Of a stretch of 40,335 nt of DNA, positions 1-9,179 are shown piece by piece (position 1 is the first letter of the stretch; the number at the start of each line of letters is the position of its first letter). The position numbers were made by a program, and so were the translations under genes. The notes below the pieces were generated by a model. It ran no database searches, was not told the DNA's origin, and was given only the letters and a program-made list of their open reading frames with translations. Source of the stretch: Russula earlei (Eukaryota > Basidiomycota > Agaricomycetes > Russulales > Russulaceae); NCBI GenBank assembly GCA_025769875.1, contig JAGFNK010000469.1, positions 1 to 40,335 of the forward strand, in the 5' to 3' direction.

Positions 1-249
1 CCTGGCCATCCTTCACAAATCACCACACGCCACTACCACAGCCGCTGGAGACCATGACTTGATACCTTGCATTGTCCAGCTTTGGTCCCCTTCTCACATC
101 TAGATTTCCTTTCATATGCCTGTCTTTTGTGCTTTTCCTGTCCCTTAGCCTTAGTTCCCACCTGTATCTGCTACCATCTTGAATAAAGTTGCCCTGTTGT
201 TCCCTTATCATCTGTGTGAACCTGAGTGCAGTCAAATATAGGAAAATGA

Positions 250-3005
250 CCGAGGAGGTATGCGACAAATTCATCGGGCCTATGCCCATACTCGAGTTCT
301 TCTCAGATTTCATGCCACAAGCAAGCCAAGCATGAGAGACAAATGAAATCAGCTTTGCCAAGACCTCCATCTCACAATGTGAGGATCAGTTTGTCAGTCC
401 CCACATTCAAGGGGGGATCCATGCTCACATACATGACAGATAAAGGCAATCCAACTATCCAGCCTTGCTCCTGATCTCAAATTCGTCAACACCAGTGCTA
501 AGCAAGATAAACAAAGCCGTCTTAGACCAGACATTGCCATCTATTGGAACAAAAATGCTCATTTGAAAGTCACGTGGGAGAATAAGAAACTGGAGTGGAG
601 TGTGGTCGATGTGTGGATCAAAAACAAAAACAGAAATCAAGACATTTTTTGCACACTTGCAGAGACAAACCCACCAGAGGATGAAGTGACCTTGGGCATC
701 CCATCAAGTCATCCCACTAAGCATCCCATATATGTGGGCAGTTGATATCCTATTCTTCGGTTCTCCATCAAAAACAATCTCATGTATTCTCCTTTGCAAT
801 TGTCCTCTTTGGTGAAACAGGGCAACTACTGCAATGGGATCGCAGTGGTGCTATCTATACTGAGCTATTCAATTGGGCCAAAGATCCCAACACCCTTTTC
901 AAATTCATCTGGAGGCTCAACTCTCTCACTTTTGCCCAGTGTGGATACAACACCACTGTCACCTCAGTCTCAGAGAACGATAAGGGGGTTGGTGCTGCAC
1001 AGTCCATGCTGGCGGTATACATGGACAGCGAGAAAGTTGAAGTTGAAGACCTTTGCCAGATTCTTGTCAATGACAATCATGCCATGGACGGACAGCCGAA
1101 GCCCTATATTACATGGAAACCAATATGGGAGACAAAAATCCTTTTTGGTCGGTCGATGTTTGGATACGTCTGCCATGATGTCGAATGGAATGAACTGGTT
1201 TACCTCAAAGATTACTGGCGTACCGATTTCCCAGGTATCAAGAAAGAAGGGGATATTTATCGCGATTTATGAGAAGCAGAAGTGCATTACATTCCGATGT
1301 TGGGTCCAGCTGGCGATGTGCTGTCAACACAAGAGCATCCACTCAATGTACAAAGCACAAGGACGCAAGACTATGTGAAAGATGGCGATCACAAACGTAT
1401 TTGGTGTCCTGGTACACCACGTGTCAAACGATATGTCCACTACTGACTTGTCTTGAACATGCTCGGACAGCCGCTGAGTACATTTGGATCGACTTGGGAG
1501 CTATGCCAGTCATTTGGGATGCTATGATCAGTGAGGATTGGCGTTACATTTAAGTTTGTTATTTGACAATTTGGAACAGCTCATACAGATGCATATGACA
1601 AAGCAAAAATTTTACATCAGGATGTGAGCACAGGAAACATTCTGATCGCCCCAGATCGATCAGGTTTATTGATCGACAGGGACTTATCCAAGAAGGTGGA
1701 TGTGGATTTCCCGAGGCAACAATCCAGAACAGTATGATCTGTTTATCCCCTATGCGCAGCAAAATGAATTACTTCATGTTCAGGGTACCTGGCAGTTCAT
1801 ATCAACAGGACTTTTACTACACCCTGCCACTCGATCCCATGGACTTCCCAATGACCTGGAGTCATTCTATTGGGTCCTCCTCTATATGGTCATGAAATAC
1901 CAACATCCTAACTTCAAGGTCATTTCACAAGATATGCAAGATGTATTTGATGGATACAGATACATGGGTCGTAATCACATTGCCCGGGGCGGTAAGGGAA
2001 AGCTATCATTCCTAGACTCAAGAGTGTTCAGCCCAACTTTTATCAAAAACACAATCAAAACATTACCATGCATCAAGATCATTGAAGGGTTGTGCACCAT
2101 TTTTCAAGATTTTTATCATGGTTCTAACGTAAATCCGGAGCCATGCAAACTTCAAGAGGAGAAGGAGCCCGATGAGAAGACCCTGGAAGCTCACAAGAAA
2201 CTTAGGCCCCTTTTACCAACCGAGAATTCTTGAATCTTGAACTTGAACTTGGATTTCAGGATTTTCTGGGAGTGACAGGAATGACAGGTGTGATGTAAGT
2301 GACATAATAAACTAATATGAGTCCATTTCAAATATGAGTTATTTTCTGGTGTGATTTGCTGGGTTTACATGTGATATGTAAAATATTTTTTCTAACCCTT
2401 CCTTCCACTCCTTCCAAGTGGGGTATTGCAAGCATGTCATAATATGTGTCACCAATGTGTGGGTTCACATCTTTGTGCAAATTTTGTATGTGCAGCTCTG
2501 GTGAAAATGGGGCTGCAAGCACCCAGATGTTGAGCTCGAGTTGGACTGCTTTGACACTGACACATCATGTGTAACCCCAAATATGTGAGTATGCAAATGA
2601 CAACAAAAAGAAATGCATATTATTAATAATTTATTATATACATCATATCACTTACATCACTCCTGTCACTCCTGTCACTCCCGGAAAATCCCAAAATCCA
2701 AGTTCAAGTTCAAGATTCAAGAATTCTCGGTTGGTAAAAGGGGCCTTAGCTCTTCCAAATGGGTCTTGACACTCATAGAAGGGAAACTGAAATCTGACCC
2801 TTGGATCAATGATGGTGGCAGCCGATACAAGAGTTTCCTTAGTCATGATCCAATGAGGATCAGCCGCAAGCACAAGGCTGAAGATAGCAATGCAGCAAAG
2901 GAATGTGAAACATCCAACAAAATGCATAGAGGACGATTTCCACCTTCTGGACCTTCATCTTCCAGGCATAGCTTTTCAGCTCACTCGCAAGGCTGTCCAG
3001 AGTAA
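250..3005 (+). pseudogene. Fungal-type (FunK1) protein kinase pseudogene, copy 1
   Basis: FunK1 kinases are a family expanded in mushrooms. The N-terminal part reads CDKFIGPMPILEFF (from about 267) and RPDIAIYWNKN (about 530). The middle part (742-1272) has FSFAIVLFGETGQLLQWDRSG, and further on come the catalytic-loop equivalent HQDVSTGNILI (about 1606) and LLIDRDLSKK. Two introns can be placed: 1531-1579 (49 bp, joining DAMI to THTDAY) and 1732-1783 (52 bp, joining RT to GTWQF, a family landmark). Disabling changes are TGA at 1270 and 1444, a frameshift near 1490-1505, and a MITE at 2205-2745 in the C-terminal part. Removing the MITE and one TTA restores the frame to a stop at 3003-3005. The N-terminal reading also needs frameshifts (stops near 330 and 450). 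The start is uncertain. Family call is firm; the gene is dead as it stands. Confidence 0.85.
2205..2745. mobile_element. PIF/Harbinger-type MITE (541 bp) with TTA duplication
   Basis: Long terminal inverted repeats of about 100 bp begin GGCCCCTTTTACCAACCGAG at 2205 and end with the complement at 2745. Both arms contain the CTTGAACTTGAACTTGGA stretch and the tandem TGACAGGAGTGACAGG-like motif. The element is bordered by TTA at 2202-2204 and TTA at 2746-2748. A 3-bp TTA/TAA duplication is the hallmark of PIF/Harbinger elements. The 300-bp interior has no coding potential I recognise, so it is non-autonomous. It lies inside the C-terminal coding region of the kinase pseudogene. Confidence 0.85.
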
Positions 3006-3897
3006 GTTTTCAGTACATTGTCACACAGTGTCCCACATACTCAGAATGTATCTTTTCTCTGTTGTAGCTAGCTCAACTCAGGGGGTATATTAGATGATTG
3101 TATTCCGTCTTCTAAGGCTCACATTTGCCTAAGTATCTGGGCTTAGACTTTCTTGTTGTAGTTTGGATTCATATGAACAGGTTGCATGACCGATTCCTTT
3201 TGAGTTATTTGCAATGAGGGCATCAGACATCCACAGCCAGTCGCCTTCAACACAGACTTGGTTCTTAGTGGAAAAATACAAACAAGATTGAATTATAAGT
3301 GTGAAAATGATGGCTAACTACATTGTTACTTGACTCAAGTAAAATTGTAATGAAACGTAAAGCCCAGATCTTTGTGTTGAGTTTAATCTGTGTGGTCAGT
3401 CTCTGTCATTGAGGCAATTGATCCCCATCGGGTGTGATTGATCCCCATCGGCCAATTATCACCATGTAATGAGTAGACCATTCCTATTTAAAATTTGGTG
3501 TCATATTTGTGGATGCACTTTATGTCTTGATTTATTCAATATAAATCCATGTATTAACATACACCATTGTGTTAAGTTTATCTGAGTCTGCTAAGGCTAA
3601 ATTGATCAGGCAAATTAAGTGTATATGATCCCTCTGGTGATTCGGGGTGACTCATGTTGCATCTTAGGTTACATAACTTGGGAACTGAGCTGCCCTCTCT
3701 TAAGCATTTGACTAAGTTCTAATTGTTTGGGTTGACATATTTACAATAATGCGATGCATGAGGAGAGGGCAACAAATCAATCAATTGTTTTAAAATAGTT
3801 TGTAATCTGAGCTGAGTCAATTCAGTGGTCAATATAGTTTCACCTTTATTGACCACTGAGTTGAGTTTTAGTGGACTGGACTTATCCATTCCTGTCC
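3006..3897 (+). repeat. Duplicated 3' flank of the kinase gene, copy 1
   Basis: No coding sequence is visible. The segment from about 3030 to 3895 matches 16540-17383 almost throughout, ending in both places with the same GGACTGGACTTATCCATTCC. The first 25 bp or so correspond to 16085-16137. A short tandem repeat (ATTGATCCCCATCGG twice) lies at 3417-3450 in this copy and is reduced in the other. It is the downstream region carried along when the kinase block was duplicated. Confidence 0.8.
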
Positions 3898-3922
3898 TGT
3901 CAGTGATATTAGGTTATAATTA

Positions 3923-4336
3923 TTGAGCCAATTTGATGTAACTGCCAAGAAGAAATTGAAAAAAAAAGCCCTTGTCCTCTGCTCCATGGAAAAGAAGCAT
4001 AGCCCTTTACAAGTCCTGAAAAAGGCCCTGGCCACCCTTAAGGAAAAAATCAAGGAGAAGCATAACAAGCTTACATCTTGTCTATCTTTGGGACAGTCCA
4101 TCTCTACTGAAGAGAAATCATGGCTTGACATTGGCAGTGGAAATACCATTGAAGAAGTCTATGCTATTGAGGCTCTTGAGAAAGCCTTGGACTACAACAA
4201 GGCATATGAGAGGTTGGAGGACAGATACAAGGCTGCTGTGCAGAGACTGCAGGCACTGGCTGGTGAGGTGACCAAGGTGGCAGGTCAAAAGCAGTTGTGT
4301 TCTTTTTGTGGTGGGTTGAGTTACCATAAAAGGTGA
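3923..4336 (+). pseudogene. Unrecognised lysine-rich, coiled-coil-like ORF fragment
   Basis: An open frame of about 137 codons without a convincing ATG at its beginning. The product is strongly charged and helical, with KKKLKKKALVL near the start, LKEKIKEKHNK, then EEKSWLDIGSGNTIEE, ALEKALDYNKAYERLEDRYK and a C-terminal CSFCGG. The pattern (basic helix, acidic WLD patch, Y-E-R-L helix) resembles small transposon-associated ORFs I have seen in mushroom genomes, but I cannot assign a family. It starts immediately after the duplicated kinase flank ends and is followed by a minus-strand ORF remnant, so the two may be the ends of one decayed element. Confidence 0.4.
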
Positions 4337-4443
4337 TTGTGTTGGCAAGAGAATTGGTGCATCAATCATGCATTTAAATGACACCAAATCATTTTCTCAA
4401 TTACATATTCAATGACTTATTTATTAGCTATTAGACAAATAAA

Positions 4444-4950
4444 TTAAAATGATACAAAAAAATATTTTGTATTGTAAGGAACAGCAGCAGTTGAGGCTGT
4501 TAGAATAGGCAGCAGTGTGAGTCCAAAGGGACCTGGTACAAGGGAGGCAGTGGCATCAGAGGGAGGGGGGTTCTGAGGGAGGGACAACAGTTCTCTGAGA
4601 GCATGCATGTGCACATTTGCAGCAGCAGATGTTGCATTGGGCTTGGCACACTTGCCCAACTGTTTGCCCCTGGCATACTGATAGTTGTGAACACGGTGGT
4701 GCTTTCCCTTAGTGATGCCAATGCTTTGTGCTATCAGTCCCCAGTGTGTCAGGGAGACTGGTCCATTGTTTTGGGCCCCATTTGAGTTTGACACCCATAT
4801 GCTTGGCTGTCTTCATCCACATTTTCTGATTGGGCACAATCACTTCCTTATCAGGTAAGACCCTGAAACCTTGAATTAAATTGATTGCAGCTGCCAAACT
4901 GTATTTGGTGGCCTGCATGGCCTCAACAATCTCTGCTGTTTGATTATGTC
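4444..4950 (-). pseudogene. Unrecognised minus-strand ORF remnant with one frameshift
   Basis: Two overlapping minus-strand frames join into one reading through a one-base shift near 4790. The upstream part has EVIVPNQKMWMKTAKHMGV and the downstream part continues NGPVSLTHWGLIAQSIG, YARGKQLGKCAKPNAT and MHALRELLSLPQ. No known catalytic motif is visible. It converges on the charged ORF at 3923-4336, separated by about 110 AT-rich bases. A transposon origin is likely from context but not shown. Confidence 0.35.
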
Positions 4951-5454
4951 ATGAATTACCCCCTTGTTGGTTTGTCTCTAACCTCCTCTGTTATTGCTTA
5001 CTTCTACTATTATTCTCTTCTGTCACCCTCGTCCCCTTGGTAACCATTTTCATCCCTTGATGCTGATGGTCCCTTATTGTTTCACATGTTGTGTTTCATC
5101 TATTGTTCGAGTTCCTTTTGCTATTGGCTCATCTTTATCTATTGTTCTGCATATAGTAGTGTACAGCCTCACTGCATACAGTATTTAAGTGCCTGTAAAA
5201 GCTGGGGAATACCCCAAGCTTAGCTTTGTCCCATCCTCTGTCACATCCCTTGCCCTGTATACTCTCTCAATCACAAACTTGCTTGTGCAGGCTTACACCC
5301 TGCTTGACCTGAGCACACTTCAAGGAACCCTTGTGTTCCTTTTTCTCCTCTCCTTCTCTCTCATCATCCTCCTCTTCTGTTAAATCAGAAGATTGACTCT
5401 GTCTGTGGACTGAGTCATTGTCTGACTCAGCCTTGAGATGCTAAACCTTTTGCC
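4951..5454. other. No gene seen; LTR-like pyrimidine-rich stretch
   Basis: Only short random frames occur. The stretch begins near TGTCATGAATTACC (about 4947), has a TATTTAAG box at about 5182 and a long C/T-rich tract at about 5335-5380, which together resemble a solo LTR or an LTR promoter. I could not find matching ends or a target-site duplication, so this is only a suggestion. Confidence 0.25.
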
Positions 5455-5939
5455 CAGTCTCTTTGAGCCGGCCCCATTGAACCCCTTGAACCAAGTCACA
5501 GGGACTTGGCCCCACTGAACCTTGAGCTAACGCTCTTACAGCTGTGATGCCATAACAGATATTCAGTTTCTGTGAGAAGAAACTGCTTGTGTCATATTTA
5601 CCTAATAAAATGATACTACAATGCATAATCAGCTACTGATAAGATCGTGAGATAGTAAGTACTTACTTCAGTTTCTGTGAGAAGAAACTGAAGTATCTAC
5701 TGTATGTACAACACTCTTAAGTATCTGAGAGCATCCCTAATTATTTTGTCTATAGTAACTATCAAATTGTTTTCATGATCGCTATGTGCTAGCTACCAAT
5801 TGTCTTAGATCACACTATCAATTTTGTTATCGTATGCGTTTCAGCAACTGAGCTGAAACACTTATGTGGTCTGGGCCTGTGGGCCACCCAGACAGTTTGG
5901 GCTGACACGTCAATGCTTCGGCTACTCTTTATCTCAACA
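5455..5939 (-). mobile_element. LTR-R family copy 1 (diverged, minus orientation)
   Basis: Read on the minus strand it begins TGTTGAGATAAAG at 5939 and follows the order of the intact copy at 17894-18371: GGTAGCTAGC, TACTTAAGA, the CAGTTT/AAACTG hairpin, GTACTTAC, then a second hairpin. The hairpins are at 5669-5690 and 5564-5585. The far end (below about 5460) has diverged, so the left boundary is approximate. It abuts the end of LTR-S copy 1. Confidence 0.6.
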
Positions 5940-6899
5940 AAGACTCACTGTTGAACAATCCAGTTCAAGAGCAAGGGATAAGTTCAAAGACAAGTCGATA
6001 TACATCCAAGATGGCATGGGCAAGAAGTAGAGTCCAAAGCAGTACCAAGTACCAAAGAGGTATGGTTACTGGTAGAGTCGAGCAGGTACACAGGGAAGAG
6101 GCCAGAATAATCACAAGGGGATGGTCCTTAAAGGAGTATCCCAGGGGTAGAGAGTGCCATAAACAAATGGACAGTCTGAAGACTGTCCCCTACTTTATTG
6201 AGCACTTATATACTACAAGAGAACTGCCTCATAGGGAACAAGTCATAACCTTGTTATCAAGCACAATAGACAGATGAGTAAAAAGTTGGGGTATGCTTAC
6301 TGAGCATGCTCAGTCATGCTCAGTAAGCTGCTGAGTAAGAAGGCTTCTACTGATGAGTAAGAGCTTTTACTGTCCATGGGTTCATTGCTTTAGTACACAT
6401 GCAAAGCACCTGATTCATTTACTGTTAGTTAGTTAGTTTAGGGCTGGTCATTTGAGGACTTGTGGTTCTGTCCATGGAATAGTGTTGTCTACAAGGCCCC
6501 TTATATAGTTCTATTAGGGCCCTTAGAGTCGACCCTAATACCTCTATTAAGGTCCTTAGTATTGCCTTATTGTTTGTTCTAAGGTTATTAGAGTTAGTCT
6601 AATAACATGTTGTAGGGTCTTTTAGTATTATGTTAGTGCCTATTGTAGAGCACTTAGAGTCATCCTAAAGGGTCCTTAGGGAGGCTATAATACTGTCCTT
6701 TATTGCTAAAAGGGTTGCCACTAAGTGGGGCTTGCTGTATGTCGATTGTGCCAAGAATCGCTTGCACAACAATGCATGTGCAATATTGTGGACACCTCTA
6801 CTCACCCCTTTTGTCCATGTGAACTGGGTGGCACCATAGAGGCTGGGTTTCCTCTACTAAGGAAGGGTCCTTCAAGGACCCTCTCAATGGTTCATGACA
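5940..6899 (-). mobile_element. LTR-S family, solo LTR copy 1
   Basis: On the minus strand it starts TGTCATGAACC at 6899. It matches the copy at 29600-34541 (which is split by a transposon) from end to end, except for an additional block at about 6506-6785. Its 3' terminus (expected CCTGACA) is lost where it meets LTR-R at 5939/5940. A perfect 13-bp inverted repeat with a 6-base loop lies at 6296-6327. It sits inside the minus-strand gypsy fragment D, which resumes at 6900. Plus-strand ORFs here (for example 5951-6277) show no protein family. Confidence 0.65.
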
Positions 6900-7018
6900 C
6901 TTGTTGGTTCTTAATCCTTTCTTCCAATGCAGTAGTATGCATTACTTGAATAAAAAGGTGGTCAGGTAGCATGACCACTTCTTCTTTGTCCCCTTGTCCA
7001 TCATCAAGGTCAGGTCTC
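6900..7018 (-). pseudogene. Ty3/gypsy fragment D, RNase H/integrase linker
   Basis: The minus-strand reading gives RRPDLDDGQGDKEEVV, matching the linker after RNase H in element A (12389-12440) and element B (about 25545-25600), and continues into the region before integrase. It is the continuation of the RT fragment at 7346-8512, separated from it by an LTR-R piece and lacking most of RNase H. Confidence 0.75.
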
Positions 7019-7345
7019 CTAGATATCATAGACTAAGTACTCACTTCAGTTTAGTTGATACAAAACTGAAGTGATCTACGTGCTTTGTGGCATTCTTAAG
7101 TACCTGAGACCTGCCACTAAGTGCAGTGCAGCTAACTACCATTATGGATCACTAAGTATGTCTGAGGATCAGTGGTAACTAGCTACCGATTGTCCGAAAT
7201 CATCTAATCAATGTCTCTAACGCATGCTGCAGCGTATGAGCTGAAGCCAGTAATGCCCAGTCTGGGTGATCCAACTGCGTCAATGCATCAGAGTTGTGAT
7301 TGCATCACAACGCACCTGGGGCTCAGGCCAGTGCTGATCTCAACA
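7019..7345 (-). mobile_element. LTR-R family copy 2 (3' end missing)
   Basis: The minus strand starts TGTTGAGATCAGCACTGGCC at 7345 and follows the 17894 copy closely to the GATATCATAG motif near 7020. The remaining 3' part of the LTR is missing together with part of the host gypsy RNase H, so the insertion was followed by a deletion. It contains a perfect 12-bp stem, TCACTTCAGTTT/AAACTGAAGTGA, at 7041-7073. Confidence 0.75.
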
Positions 7346-8512
7346 AGATGTTGTAGTTCTTTTCTGCTTGTTTCAACGGCTGCAGAGAAATAACCGACTG
7401 GTCTTCTTTTTCCTTGTGCATCCTTCTGGAATGGTACTGCTCCAATAGCATAATTGGACATGTCTACTTCCAATTCAAAGGGTCGCTCCTCATCAGGATG
7501 GAGCAGGACAGGGTCAGAGGATACTATCTGGATAAGTCATTCCAGAGCATCTTTACATTCTTGAGTCCATTCAAATGGTACTCCTTTCTTTGTTAAGGCA
7601 ATAATGGGTCAAGCAATCTGGCTGAACCCTCAAATGAAAGCCCTATTGTAGCTGAGGTACTCCCATGACTTTGCACACTTCATGCACATCTTTGATCTCT
7701 CTAGGCCAGTCTGTGATTCCTGACCTTGGAGGCCTCAATCTTCATCTTCCCTTCATCTATCTCCCAGCCTATCATGGTTAATTTCTGCACCATGAACTGG
7801 CACTTCTGGGGTTTCAGGAAGTATGACTTCTTCTGCATCAATTCAAGTAGTTTGCAGACACATTGCTCATGGATTTCTAGCTGCTCTGGACTGTCCCCTG
7901 TGTCAATTCCAAAGTCATCCAGATAGTTGACAGTGTACTCTGCCCATTGGTCTTGCCAGTCACCAAAGTCTCTTCTCATCAGCCTAGTAAAGAAGGCTGG
8001 TGTGTTCTTGAGCCCAAAATACATGACATTGGGAAGGTATGTTCCATATGGCCTCTTGAAGGCTGCCTTCCAGTGATCTCCTTCTGCAAGTTGTACATTA
8101 TTGTATCCCCATTGTATGTCAACCTTGGAGAACACCTTCTTTCCTCAAAGCCTTTCCACCTCTTGTTCCAGATGTGGTAAGGGTTCATTATCTTGTCTGG
8201 TCCACTGATTCAATAGTCCACAATGATTCTTATCTCCTTGCTGTCCTTCTTGCCAATGAAGAACACTGGGGATGTATAGCTGGATGGACCTGGAGTGATG
8301 TATTGCATTTCCACTTCATCAGCTAGGAATTTCTTGAGGTTTTCTCATTCATCCTGTGTCAGGGGGTACACCTTGCAGTTTAGCTCCTTTGGTGCATCAG
8401 GTAACAGCTCTATCTGCATATCTGGTTCCCTGGGTGGTGGGAACCTCTGGGACTTCTCTTCTGAGAAGACATCTGCAAAGTGGTGGAATCACTTTGGAAC
8501 ATTGGCAAGGGG
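7346..8512 (-). pseudogene. Ty3/gypsy reverse transcriptase fragment D
   Basis: Reading on the minus strand gives, in order: FADVFSEEKSQRFPPP, PLTQDE, PGPSSYTSPVFFIGKKD, FSKVDIQWGYNNVQL, YGTYLPNVMYFGLKN, NYLDDFGI (the catalytic YxDD, about 7914-7937), KKSYFLKPQKCQFM, GWEIDEGKMKIEASKV, and the RNase H start EVDMSNYAIGAV with FSAAV near 7390. Internal stops and frameshifts (for example before FSKVD at about 8135, and at 8210-8215) show it is dead. It belongs to the same chromovirus family as elements A and B but lies on the opposite strand. It is cut at 8512 by the LTR of element A and at 7346 by LTR-R. Confidence 0.9.
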
Positions 8513-9003
8513 TGTTACCAAGTGGTTTGGGGTACAGAAGATGCCAGAACACCCAAACTATGGACTGCACCGTTTGCTTCACATGTGCATCAGATCTTGA
8601 CCGTTTATGTTCCTTGATATTGCGTTCGGAACACATTGATTGTATCTTTCTGAAGATGTACTGAAGAAGCAATGAGTAGCATTGCTTCTGTCCCAGATGT
8701 TCCTGTACTGCCATGTACATCATTTCCCTGATTGGGAAAGTACTTATGACACCAAGATTGCTACTAGGGAAGCACTTAATGCTTCCAGCACCAAGATCGT
8801 TTACACAGAAGTAACTATTGCTTCAATAGCACTGACCAGTACTATAAGTAGCACAAACCTTATCCCTAAGGGCTATATAAAGCCCCCTGTTAGTAGCAGT
8901 TGAGCCTTAAACTTGACTTAGTTTGCCAATCCCAAACAGTTGACTCCTACCCCATCTGCAGAGCCCCTCTTATCTTGTTGCCATACTCCAGAAGGATCTA
9001 ACA
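8513..9003 (+). repeat. 5' LTR of chromovirus A (491 bp)
   Basis: It starts TGTTACCAAG at 8513 and ends GATCTAACA at 9003, giving the inverted TGTTA/TAACA termini expected of an LTR. A TATATAA box is at 8875-8881. The first 330 bp match the LTR of element B at 29236-29599. Three short palindromes of the GAAGCA/TGCTTC type lie at 8666-8688, 8768-8786 and about 8807-8825. No primer-binding site complementary to a tRNA end was evident directly after it. Confidence 0.75.
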
Positions 9004-9179
9004 CTCCTTCCCCTCCACAAGTATTGCTTGCTTGACTTAAACATATCTGCATTGATAGGATGTGTTCATAGACGTGACCATTGATCTTATTTAAGGCACT
9101 TTGGAGCCTTAACATAAGTCAAGCTTCTATCACAGACATTGCTGTCAAAGCAAACCAGAATTAGGCAGGAAGCCTTAGG

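Noticed and set aside
782..1378. 198-codon plus-strand open frame in the kinase region
   Set aside because: It is an overlapping frame; the kinase motifs (FGETGQLLQWDRSG, LVYLKDYWR) are in the frame starting at 742, and this frame shows none.
5951..6277. 108-codon plus-strand ORF in LTR-S copy 1
   Set aside because: It lies within an LTR and is antisense to it; the homologous region in copy 2 does not preserve the frame.
8513..9003. Target-site duplication for chromovirus A
   Set aside because: The base run before the LTR (AGGGG) cannot be matched, because the 3' LTR and its flank are missing from this copy.
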